A DNA stretch of 64,000 nt. Origin: Tubiluchus corallicola (lineage: Eukaryota > Priapulida > Priapulimorpha > Priapulimorphida > Tubiluchidae). The stretch is taken from NCBI GenBank assembly GCA_030141605.1, contig JAQGDQ010000124.1, positions 377,001-441,000 on the forward strand. The letters are read 5' to 3'. Below the pieces are notes generated by a model that had not been told where the DNA came from, did not search any database, and worked only from the letters and a program-made list of their open reading frames with translations. This document shows, in pieces, positions 36,901 through 50,100 of the stretch (within the stretch, counting starts at the first letter, position 1; every line of letters starts with the position of its first letter). The position numbers and the translations under genes were made by a program.

Positions 36901-39034
36901 TGAGCGGGATTTGAGCAAGTACAGGGACTTAGACAGGTTAATTATTAGACTGCTAGTTCGGTAATTTCACTGGCAATTAAGTGCATAAATAAAAAATGAT
37001 CAAAACATTAGTGAAGAAATACATTATCACCTATCATTACATGTTATGCACGAAGATTGATCTAGAAGCAAAAGACCAGCCTGTATATGACTGCAATATT
37101 AAACATTACAATGAAAACACAACAAAAATTTCCAATGCTCAAACACCAGACTATCCACTAGTGCTCCCATTAAACCGACCAACAAAATAAAAATCAATAA
37201 GACACTTTCCATTAAAAAACACGAGAAGTCGACTGTTAAAAGGACCTTATGATTGTTAATCTACAAAATCTAGTACAATTTATGTAAATTTCATTTAAAA
37301 GTGGCCGCATGATTGACCCTTGTGATACGCTGCACACCTGAAGGTCAACCAAGAATTCCAATACGCATTACATTACACGCAGCAATTACTACACGGTTCT
37401 AAGACACCTAGAAAAGCACCTTTGAGCGAAATAAACACCTTTGCGCTTCAGGTGTTTGAAGGTTAAACCGCCTTTCCTAGCATTTGTCAAATTAATTGCA
37501 GATGAAGCCATGAATTTCCTCACACACGTTGCGATTTTGTTCAACAGTTTTCACCAACAAGAAACCCAGCTGAGCTGAATGGTAAATAGAGAGAAGTCGC
37601 GCTCTAGACGACCTTCTGCGACCTTCATTGTCGCTTAATCCCGAGAGCCAGAATTCACTATGAGTTCGAGGCAAACACTGAAGAGAAACAAGAAACGATA
37701 GTCACAGTTGACTTCTAAAATGACACCACTTAAATTAATGAAATCTTTTAAGCAAGGTCAACTTGAAGCAATGAAATTAAAGTAAGACGACACAAGAAAT
37801 GGTCGAAGCAGAATGGCCATATTAGGAAAAATTTACGACAAAAATGGCAAACATCTCTGACCATCACGAGCTTCTCCTCTAATACGTATTTCGTCAGGTT
37901 TTTTTTCTCAACTATCTTAACCTGACGGAGTGAAAACATTTGAAAAATTTATGTTTATTTCTTCGATTAAAGACTTCAGCCTTATTTATACGATGCAGTA
38001 GAGTTACACTTTAAGTATCTTTTATACAAGACCTTTAAGTATCTGGGCTCAATGATAGATGAGATACAGGAATGGAAAAGGAGGTGAATTTCAGGATTCA
38101 GTGTGGTTGGAATAACTGGCGAAAACTTTCGGGTGTGATATGCGATAAGAGGATTCCAGCGAGACTTAAAGGTAAAGTTCACAAAGGAGTGGTCAGACCC
38201 GCCCTAATATATGGGCTGGAAGCAGCACCTCTAAAGAAGACCGAAGAGAAGAAAATGGATGTGGCGGAGATGAGGATGTTGAGATGGATGGTGGGAGTAA
38301 CAAGAAGGGATAAAATCAGGAATAGTAATATTAGAGGAACAGTGAAAGTAGTGGAAGCCTCGAAAAAGATACAAGAGGCAAGATTGCGATGGTATGGGCA
38401 CCTGAGAAGGAGAGTCGGGGAAGATCACGTGGGAAGGGAGGCCATGGAAATGGAAGTGCTGGGAAACAGAAAAAGAGGACGACCCAAGCTGAGATGGTTT
38501 GAATGCATAAACGGAGACCTTAGAGAGAAGAACATAAATGAAGAGATGGTCAACAACAGGAATGCATGGAGAAAACTTATTCACAACGGCGACCCTGCAT
38601 AGGAAAAAGCTGAGAAGAAGAGTAGAGTTACACTGCGGATTGAAATATATGTATATCTGACAAAATTTCCGTTGTCCATTTGGCACCCCACCCTAAGTGC
38701 TCCCCCAATACTGTGTCAAGCCAGTTCAATTTGGTCATCTACATACTATTATGGAACCTTCGCTGCGGTTAGAACAGTACGCATCTTGAAAAATATGAAA
38801 AGCAATAATTAAAACCAAGGGCACTGTACAAAGTCATTGTACAAAACACTTTCCAGACTGAGCGCGCATGCGTGAGGGAGAGGTGGGAGAGAGAGAGAGA
38901 GACAGAGAGAGAGAGGGAGAGAGGGAGAGCGGGAGAGAGGGAGAGAGGGAGAGAGGGAGAGAGGGAGGGAGAGGGAGAGGGAGGGGGAGAGGGAGAGGGA
39001 GAGGGAGAGGGAGAGGGAGAGGGAGAGGGAGAGG

Positions 39035-39065
<31 letters not shown>

Positions 39066-42000
39066 AGGGAGGGAGGGAAGGAGGAAGAGATGTAGCTTTC
39101 ATACTACAGAAATATTCACAGCACGTAAGCACCACCTTTGATGTGGCCATCTTCCTATGTGATGGGATCATGGGATAAGCACGCCATTAACGCTTAGTGA
39201 TATCAGTCACATTCATAAGCTTGTCATTTTCACGATAAAAACTACCTTTAACGCCACCAAAAACCGTCATTTTCGTTTTCCGCGTGCAGCTCCGTGTAAT
39301 CTTCTCGCGGTTAACCCGTTCTACTACACCTGTCCATCAAGCATGCATGACAAGACAGCCGCAATGTACAAACACTGTTTTATGGTATTTTAAACCCAGT
39401 TTAATAGCTCCAGATTAAACTGTAATAAAGTCATTGTAAGAACAAGCCGCATCGTGTCTGGCCAATTACAACAAGGCTTTTTACTAGAATATAACATGCT
39501 TGGCATGTAATTTGTTATGGCACGATAGCCCGACTGGCACAAAAACAAATTGTTTGCTAACCTGCCAGGCTGCCATCTTAAGTAAATGCCTATTCTTTCA
39601 AGGCTTGGGTCGGGATGACCTTTAGGAATGTTTGCACTATAGTCAAGGTAAATCCGATTTACCTGTGCACACCTTTGCCCACCTGTGAATTTTAAACGAC
39701 AGCTCGCGTACAATGTTAAAATAAATTTCTTTTCAAGGCGCTCTTTTTTAGAATCTGGATGCAAAACTTATTTTAGATCTGACTGGGGCCCTGGAGTGTC
39801 TTATCCTGGCAGCACCAAGTTTTTAATTAACCACAAAGTTCTTGGGCTGCCTGACAGTTTTTGACCATAAATTACTACTTCTTCATCTACATTTAAAATG
39901 CCAGGGAATAAATATGTTTGTACATGGAGTGGTACACATTAAAATGATGTTACACAAGTTTTTCCTGCCAGGTTTACATAGACTTTGAGTTACGCATATT
40001 AGTCTTACACACTGGCAAAAGAAATAAGTAAATCCCTACATCAGACATTTTTATTTTCCTAATTCAAAACATTTATAAACCTTTTATATTTTATGACAAC
40101 GAATGAGACAAAAAATCTTTACAAGTCTTACATTGATCCAATCCCAAAATTTACAGTGTTAATTTAACTGCACTATAATATAAGTAATAATTACTAGCAT
40201 AATTGCTAAATAATTATGCCATCATTGATATCTGATTTCACGATGTTTTTCGTAAAGTTTGAATCACGATAAACAAAAGACGAACATTTAACCAAATCAA
40301 GCTAAACAAAACAATCTAAACCTGCTTCACTATAGCTTAGTAGTACCTCCTAAACATATTTAGATTAATGAATTACAATAAATCTTGTTATGACAACTAA
40401 ATCCAATCAAAAACAATTTACACAAACTTATACCTGTTTGGTTTTCAATACTTTCAATACTTACTTGGTATAATTAGTTTGATTCTTCTGCTCACTATTC
40501 TACCAAGCTTGTTCTGCGCAAGGCATTCATAATAACCTGCGTCAGAGACCCGTCCTTTCCGCCGAGATATGACACGACTGTTACAAACAAAAAAAATTAA
40601 TACAACAAACGTCTAATGAAGTCAGGCACGGCAGCAGAATATTTAAAGGAAAACAGGATGATTTATCATATACTAACCCATGTTCAAATCTGATAAAAAG
40701 TAAACACCTGAACACAATTACTACTGCAAAAGCGATTCTGATAATTAAATAATAGATTAAAAACTTAATTAACAGCATACAAGCCCAACTATTGAAAACA
40801 TCACAAACTAACATAATTTTCAACAGCAAAAATATTCCGCGAGCGTGTTGCACGTGTTTGTGATAATTGAAGTACAGTACTACTGTAAAATATTTAGTGT
40901 GTTGTACTAAAGCTAGGCAAGTTTTAAGATAAAAATTCCAATTTCAAATTTGCTGCTGTGCTCACGCATGAGAACGTGTGTAGTGCGTCACAAACTAACA
41001 CATCTGAATTGAGAGGTACAGCACCTGTGTTTTGTGCAATGTGCTTCTGAAATGCCGAAACTAGAGTCTGTCTAACTAGCGAATGGCGAAATGCATGCAA
41101 CAGCGAAGAACTAGTGGCGCGAATGTGAAATTGTGTTTGTGTGGCAATAATACTTTCACGTAAGTCATTTTTGAAAAATAGTATGTTTCCTTTCATTATT
41201 TTACAGAGTAGATTGCTCTGACTTACAGTTTAAGATTGGGTCCGGTTTTGCTTTAATCATTTATTACAAATTAAACATGCGCATACACAGACACAGAAAT
41301 ACGATGAAACGTGTCATGTTCTGGCATACATGAAAATACTCATCGTGAAAATACAAAACATGTCGCCATTAATCGACGGTGGTGCCATCTAAACATACAA
41401 CTATTTACAATGGTAACAGGGAATTTAACTAATGAATAAAAAGCACGTGTAACGGCCAGATACAAGCTGTCTTGTAAGCTGCTTTTGGCAAGAACTGCAA
41501 GCCCAAATGGCAGATTTTAAATTTTTATTTCAAGTTTATTATTAATGGTGGACAAAAACCAAACTTACAGTCGAAAAGAAACCCCCGTCCAAAAAGTCAA
41601 GTCAAAGCCTGGATTTGAACCAGAGACTTTTTGCTACAAGAAAAATGCATCGACCATAAAACTACTCTGCCCCAGTGATCATGACAAGTCGTTTATTCAG
41701 TCCTTAAAAATTCTCGCCAACCAAATCAGCATTTTCAAGGGTTAGTTAAAAAAACCATCATCACCAGGTAAAAAAGAAAAAAGGAAAAGTAAAATTGCTT
41801 GCCAGATTTTTACTTTTTTTACCTATAAAAGTTCTACATTTCAAAAACAGTAAAATCACAGAGACGGAACAAATAAAAATACAGAAGAATATACAATCAC
41901 GGTAGTGGGGACGCATACAAAAAACTTGTGAGATGAAAAGTGAAAAAGTCTGACAAAGTCTGGATTTGAACTAAGATCTTTCGTTTAAAAGGCAAATGAC

Positions 42001-45000
42001 ATAACTACTAGTGATAGCTCCTAAGTCAATGCTAAAAGCTCACACACCTATTCAGCATTTTCAAGGTTAGTGAATAGTAAGTAAATCCATTGACCTTTTA
42101 CATACCTGAAATACAATGATCCATTCCTGAGTAAATTAATGCGCCGTTTATCTGGAACTACTTTTTCACCATTATGGCGCCATGATATTTGTACATCTAG
42201 TCCTGAAGGACTATGCGCACTACAGTTTAATGTCAAAGGTAGTCCTTTTTCTATCACTACATTTTCTGGTTCCTGTATAAAAGCAAGTGGAACCACCTGG
42301 TCTGCTACTCTGGCAAATCCTGAAAACAATTAACACAAACATTAATTAATGCATAACTGCAGAAAGAACAACATTGGTTCTTATAATAATTATTTTAGTA
42401 ATTTTTGATGGTCGTGTAGACAAATATGGGGGGCTAAACAAAGACAGGGCAGCCCTATGCCATTCTCAACACATGACCGAATAAAAATAATTATTATAAA
42501 TTATGACGATTATAATTATATCATGACTTAATTATACTTATAATATAGATTTTTGTATTTCTTGTAGGGAAGGTGTAATCATTAAGTCCCAGTAATTAAT
42601 TAATTGCGTGACGTGAAGATGAAGATTTCAAAAAATTAGTAGTACCGTGAAAAGTTCTACGTTTTATTGTAACAAAATGTGAAAACGATGCCAGTAACTC
42701 TTTCTTAAGCAGGATCAATAGTGACAATGACAATAGCAACATAACAGAGCCTGTGTTAACTGTAACTAACCAGCGCACGGAATTCGGAGTGTGCAAAAAT
42801 TAATTACGCTTGTTAATTAGTCGTCAATAAATGCTAAGCGACAGAAGACCAGGAGCTGAGTTTAACGGATTACCGTAAATAATTAATAACTTACAAGCGT
42901 GATACAGCAACAGTGCATTTACACATTATTATGGTATCGTAAAATTGCTGGCAGTTTTTACTGATGTAAGAAAACCGCCGAGCGAAAATGTTTACGAACC
43001 ATTCGCGCTCATACAGAAGCGTCAATACAAACAGAAGCGCCGACAGTGAAAAGAGCAGGCGCTTGCAAACTAAAAACAGAGGTAGGGACCTTGAGAGCGG
43101 GGAAAATTATACTATGCACACATACAGTGGGACATGGCAAATATGCAAAAAGACGTTGACAAACACGCGCGAAGAGGGCCACGCCCACACGATTACGCTG
43201 ACAGCACGTACAAGGGTGGCTTTCCTTATAACATCTGATTTTTGAGGAGACATTTTAGGGAGAACGCAGAAAAGTTTCTCAAATTAACGTATTATCATCT
43301 ATTGGAACTGAAATAAAAGAAAAAAATCGAACAAAAATCATCAGCAAAACGTTTTTTGCAGTCGAGCACGGTTTAGTAGAGGTCGTTATCTCAATTCGCG
43401 GCAGAGAAAGCCTTTTTTTAGAAATCTTGTTTGGTTGCTAGGGCTGGAAGGCCATGAACCTCGGGCGTGATCCGAGTGACCGGTTGGAATGTCCACAGAT
43501 GTGTCAGTGAGCGAAAATAGTTGGTATTATTTGAAATCAACTGCCATTTAACTGATGTACTAACTCATGCAGTGAATCACTGATTCGTGTTCTGCTCACA
43601 AACAAACAGAACGAATTTTTGCCTGGCTAGGAAAAAAACAAAATTAACTTTGGTTAGGTTTAGGATTAAGGGGTTAGGGTTACGGTTATCATTTTAGCTG
43701 TTTGTTTAATGTATCAAACAGGCCATTATGACTTTTATTATATTTTTTCCAGATTTTTTATTGTATTTACGTATTTGTTTTTGTTGTTAGCACCACTTTT
43801 AAACTACTGATGTTTTATTATTTATAGTATCTATGTGAAAGAAATGTTCCGGGTGCGGGGGTGGGGTGATTGTTTGTTTTGTATAAAGTGTGTTTTACTA
43901 AATTTTTTTGTATAATACTGCCTTTACGTTTTTAACGCCTGTTTTGTATATGAAGGAAATTCTGAAATAAAAGTTTAAATTAAAATTCAGTTCAATGAAT
44001 AACTCGTGTTTTGTTCTTGGTATGTGATTTATTTTAAACATGTATTTCTGTACAAGATGCGTGGAAAATTAATATTGTTTAGCAAATTATTGTGGCCTGT
44101 TAATTTTAATTACTTTTTTACTATTTGTGTAAATACTGCAATTCAGTTTCTTTTAACTGTAATGTGGTTGTTCTAATAATCTTACTTACTTACTAGTGCT
44201 AAGGTTATTTCTTTTTTCTTGTGAGTTTTTTCCTGTGATTTTTACCCGGATTTCTCTATACCACTATACAAGAAAACTGCTAATCAGGAAAGAACTTCAG
44301 ATAAAAAAGATAGGTTTAGTAAGTCTGACTGTTAGTTATTTATTCAGCTAAACTACTACCACTCCTTGACTAGAGTTTCAGCATATTTCTTGCAAACCAA
44401 ATAGTGTTGGCACAGTGCCAGTAGCTGCGAGCTGTTACTACTGTAGGTACCACCATCATGTACATAAAAACATGGAGTTCTTGACAGACAAGCAAAGCCA
44501 TCCCATATGGATTGCAGTTCTTTGGGGGCACTGTAACCTGCGCCATTAGAACGTCACGCGAAATATAAGATCTCTTTGGCAGGGTGATGCATATAAAACT
44601 TCTCTCCATTATTCGTTTATGACATCAATACAAAATTTTTAATGTTCAGTATGCATATCACGGGCGCTAGAATCGATGCTCTGAAGTCTGTAATAAGGGT
44701 GGAATGGCAGTTCATATCCTGACGTCCGTTTTTACGCAATGTTACACAACACCAAAATGTTCAAATAATAAATTGTACCACAATATACTGTACTGTGTTT
44801 ATTACATGTGACTAAATTGCACTAAATTGTTTGTCATATCGGAACAAAGTGCACTTTATCGCTGGCCTACCATTCGTAGGTTAGAACTACTGATGATGAT
44901 GATTTCCTAGCAAGAGCCGAGGAAGCAATCTGTACCTTATTATCATCAACAAGTCAACGTCGAGGGACGTCTAAATCCCCGGTAAATCGGCAAGATGATT

Positions 45001-47122
45001 TTGCCATATAAACATTCCCATCAACAACAAACATACCTGAGGTCTAAAGAATGTTAAAATTTCATCCCACTACGCGAAAAAGTTCGAGCACATAAAAACA
45101 CGAGAAAGAAAAACAGCAAGAGACAAAATATTATGTGACAAAGTCTAAAATTCGACATCTAAGATTATATGTACTTCTACGTATGGCAATTTTAAAATGG
45201 TTGATTTTATTCTAGAAGTACACAGACTGTGGCGGCGTCTCTACTTAAAAAGTTTTACCATGGTAGTATAACATGTAACTTTCACTTTAGTAAAATTGTA
45301 CCCATTACACTTGGTCTATAGGTTACAACAATACATAGACGAACAGTAGGAACTGACTGACAAAAGTCTTACATCGGTTGTGCAGTGTAAGAAATGTCTT
45401 ATAAGGCTATTTAGCACTAACATAAGATAAACGAAGTTGACTGAGGATATTAGTATTTCTCTTCCTTTATCTGAAAAGATGTGTCCGAAATAATTAGCAT
45501 GGTTACAGATTCTGATTTTTTTTTGCCACAGGGAATGACGATAGCAGAAGTTACATCACGTAAACTGTTTCGCAAATTATTATCATTAGCAAATTCGTGG
45601 TAACTAATGAGCAAACCTGCAGAATAGATAAACAAAGGTAATCAGCAAACACAGCAGGTGGTAAATAACAGAGCGAATTTTCAGAGAATTTTAGACAAAA
45701 TGTTTATGTATAAAGAAAATAGCAAAGGAAAAAGGGCAACCTTGTCGAACGCTATTACTAACATTAAAAGAATCAGAGAAAGTGCCGCCCAAGCGTATGC
45801 TAGTACAATTTAGCAGTTATCTAATATACAATTTAACAGTGTAAATATTGCAAAGAAAGTCAACACGAAAGTTACGAAAATGTAAATGTACGCTAACTAG
45901 AAAACCCAGAACAGAATTTTAGCAAATTTAAGGAAAGGAAGCTTTCTTTCATTCTTTTTAATAAAATACTATGAGTGACCCTATCAAACGATTTACTTGC
46001 ATCTACAAAACATATAAAAGTCGGACTATCGTGATTTCTGCATTGCTTTAAAAAGATATGACCTCTTTAAGAAGATAAATACATAGATCTGTGCTATGAT
46101 AGTTCGTAAATCTAAATTGTAAATCAGTAGATGTTAAGTAATCTGACCGTCAATTAGCATTTCTTGAAAGTTTAACATCAATAACGTAATGTATTGCAAG
46201 TTTCTTTCTTGCTTTTATCAATCATTTTGTGACATACTAATTTAAAATGTGACTCTAAACTTACAAACTACAATCCATGAAAATTTACAATAGAGTTGTG
46301 TTAGTTACATACAAAAAAGGCCAAAAAAGGGCCATGGCCCGTTCTGCAATTAAAGTAGCATTTTCGAGTAAACAACGACTAGTTTCGTTTTGCTAAAAAA
46401 AATGTTTTAACATTATCATTTGATGATTAACAATTTTTACTAGAATTCTAAAGTCCTACGTTTATTAAAATCAAGTGAGAAATCAATTATTTAGCCTATA
46501 AAGCAGATTTAGTTTGGACGGTTATTATATTCCATGTTTTTCACGGTAAGCTGAAAATTTACAGGTTAATACGGAAATGCTACTATTGTGACTTTTGTGA
46601 GCACAGTGCACCCAACCAAAGAAGTTTCTGAGGAAAGTAACGCACAGCAAAATGCTGGATTAACAATTTATCATAAGTGCAAGCTTTATGGAGATTAAAA
46701 GCTCAACAATGAAATCACACTTTTACAGACAGCTAAACACATTTTTCGCAATCAGTTCACACCTGAGCGAGCCTAGACGTACCGGTAATTTACAGCCCAA
46801 GAGTCCTGCAACAACATATCATGTTCAGGCTCCCCATTGTATCCTTGCTCTTACTTGAGGGCAGCTAGCCTTGAAACTTCCTTGTAGGTACAATGCGCAG
46901 AGCTTACAGATCCTACATGGGATCTATTAACATCACAATACTCACACACACACACAACTCTTTTTACTTGGCCTAATAAGCAAGTTGGCCACTGTATCCT
47001 GTAGATAAGTGCACCCACTCTGAAGCAAAAAGACCCAGATTAGAAACCCTACCGTTACCGTCATACCACTACAACTCTTGAAGAACGGAAACGTGGCGAT
47101 TAGAATTAAGTTCTGGACTTCT

Positions 47123-47155
<33 letters not shown>

Positions 47156-50100
47156 CTATTTATTGATTTATATATTATAATATAAATATATTTTCACTGA
47201 TAGTCTGTCTGGGTATAGTACCTCTGTAGTGTTAAGAAAATTACCGTGTGTGTGTGTGTGTGCGTGTGTGTGGGTATCTACGTAGCAATCATTAAAAATA
47301 CGAGTGAACGCTATTTTTAAACAAGTAGTAATTCAGCATAAACCAACGCTATATATCGAAAACTATATTTACTCAGGTATCATTGCGCGTATCACCTTTT
47401 ACGTTTGTTTCAAAGCCCGCAAACAGAACTGTAATGTATGGAAAAAAACACAGCTTAGCATCTCTGTGAATAACAAAGCGAGATACTTTCTTTGAGCTCT
47501 TCAGATCTTCTAAATCTTATCTACGACAAGCGAGGGTTAAACGCCTAGTCTATAACACCATACGCTGCCTTACAAATTGGAGGAAAATTAGCAACAAAAT
47601 GCTAAAGGCCAATCTGGCAAGGTAAGACACAGTTGCGGAGGTTTATGAACATTGAAGCGTAACATGCGGCATGTAATAGTCTAATAGAAGTAGATAAACT
47701 CCTGCAAATGCATTTAATATCAAATGATCAAAGACTAATATAATTACAAAGATAAAAATTGCAAAAGCTATACACAAGGCAAGACTATTGCAAGACACAA
47801 TACATCAAAGTGTGAGAATGCACCGGGTATTGTATCTTTCACTACAAGGCACAGTGTATTGGAGATAACAATTTTGAAATGGACAACTGGCATCGGTTAG
47901 AGGTTATATCAAATAGAAAAAAATGTGTATTTGGACCTTGTTGGAGCGGACTACAGCAAGCTCAAGAAACATTTGGGAAATATTTTGAATTTCAAGTAGT
48001 GGCGCCTGATTGGGGTTACGGTTAAATGATTATATTATTTGTGATGGATGAAAAAATTCCCTTAAAAGCTATTTCTATTAAAAACTCCGCGTTTTCAAAA
48101 AGAAAAAAGAAATGAAAGGGGCAGTCAACTGAAATCGAATAAGGTAAGAGGAATATATTTCAAGAGGTACAATTTCGCCACCTGACATAATATCTCCCCC
48201 CCCCCTCCAAACAACCCCTGAACTTCAAAATGACATTCTCAGAACCCCAGAATACTTTAAAATGTTCTTATTACTCAAATTATATTATTGTTCTGTATGG
48301 ATGCCCCACTTTCGACCAATTTTCAGATTTTTTGCTTTCCACTCAGACGCAATTTAAAAAGTTGATAATTTTCTTGCATTAAAGTTTTTATAAAGTTTAA
48401 AATTTAAAAGTTTTTCTTGCATTAATGCGTCTTTGTCAAACATTTATTTCACACCACTGCAACTATTTTAATGAGAGCAGAAATCTAGACTCATTTTTAG
48501 CACCACAATTATGGAATGCTAGTGTAGTGTGTCTGTTTGCGCAACGGCAACTAGGCCTTCCGAATGTTGGCAAATTAAAAGCGTGGATGTGATGTAAACA
48601 CTCTTTCCAAACACTCCTCCCAGGTGCAAACTGAACAACACTGCGCTCGTAAACTTGAACACTTCTAGCTCGTTTTTCTTGAAAAATTTCCATGACTATG
48701 GTCCGGATGCTGCGCACTCTTTCTTGCTCCATCTCACGACAGTTTTATGTGTCTGGTTGTGTCACTAAAATAGACGCTTAGCACCTGGCTGAGATGGTCC
48801 CGAAACTTGAAACGCGAAAGCTTTTACTCTTTCCTAAAGCGGCCAGTCTCTGTACTCAGACTGCTACAGGCTTGTTCAGGCTTGTTATTTTTTTAGTGTC
48901 TTCCGAGTCCTTGCTCTGAGGATTCTAAAATAGGTAATGCAAGTGTATCCTCGATCAATTCTTACCACCCTGCGTATCAGGCCATGGTCTTTTCTTTCTA
49001 TTTTATGAACGGTCGATCATTGATACTTAAAGTGCCAAGTTCAGACATTTAAACAGCTTAGCCATAGATGAACAGAGTAGAGAAGAGATGATTAAATAGG
49101 CTACATGTGATTATAAATTAAAAACATAGCTGACTTGCATCGTGCGGCTAAATATTTACGACTGGTATTCTTGACTGAGGAACCAGAAGTGTGTAACCTT
49201 CACTCACTCAATCCTCAATCACATGAGTATCATATACTCAATACCTGATTTCCAGTTTGATATCATTGTGTTACGCAAGCAAATACTTGAGTCTACCAAC
49301 AGTGATAACTTGTATGTTTTCTTTAACAGCTACAGAAAGTTTGGAATGTTTTAAACTCGAATGGAAAAATGCGACCTTGGCGCCACTAACTGATTGGCAA
49401 GTTGTCAAAAAGCTTACAGCTAACTGAGCTAAGTGTACATACATACGTGCATATGCATATACGAAGTATGATTGTATGAACCTGCAGTTATTGAACCTGT
49501 CTGCAACCTACAACTACAAGCAGTCATGAACACAATGACTATGTTTACCACACGGTTGCTGAGTTAACACTTTACTTAAGGAGGCGCATCCAACCTTAAC
49601 GGTTCTCGTTATCTCAAATGTATCTATGCACGCAGGCGTGTAAAAGTTCAGCGAATGTCAATGTCAGACTACGTTGAAATGTGCCAACCTATGTTAATAA
49701 GAAACAAGAAGTGAACATCACATCTTCTGTAAACTTGAAATCAGAAAAACCCCAACGTGCAACTCTTGCCCACTGTTTGACCCAGCTTCGTCTGCTTGTG
49801 GGATCTTTGTAGTGTAAATGAGGCGAATGAATGCACATCTTTCCCGCCACATAGGTAAATGCTCCCGAACCACATCGGCTAGATGTCAAGGACACTCCAC
49901 CACAATACAGTCGCCGGCCCTCCCTCTGCTCAGCAATTTGATGATGCAAAGACGATAATTTAATCTGATTTCAAGTGAAATTATTGTACAAATATATAGG
50001 AGGTATTAAATTACGCCAGGTGTTGAGACACAATGGATTCTCTTTTGTAGGAACGAAGGGTGAAAGTGAAAGTGGGAACACCCAAGATATTAGTCACTGA

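Noticed and set aside
38231-38686. 151-codon minus-strand frame
   Set aside because: It is the antisense shadow of the non-LTR reverse transcriptase fragment on the plus strand.
38809-39171. Ser/Leu-rich and Arg/Glu/Gly-rich frames
   Set aside because: They come from the GA purine tract and have no domain structure.
43650-43695. GGGTTAGGGTTA-like run, considered as interstitial telomere repeat
   Set aside because: Only about one and a half perfect hexamers, in degenerate sequence.
48440-48610. Possible second LINE C-terminus (FLAPQLWNAS, VGKLKAWM)
   Set aside because: The likeness is limited to a few residues across frameshifts. Chance cannot be excluded.
49689-49949. Minus frame with KDPTSRRSWVKQWARV, slightly reminiscent of a THAP-type zinc finger
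   Set aside because: The cysteine/histidine spacing is incomplete, there is no start context or splice support, and no neighbouring exon fits. Too weak to call.
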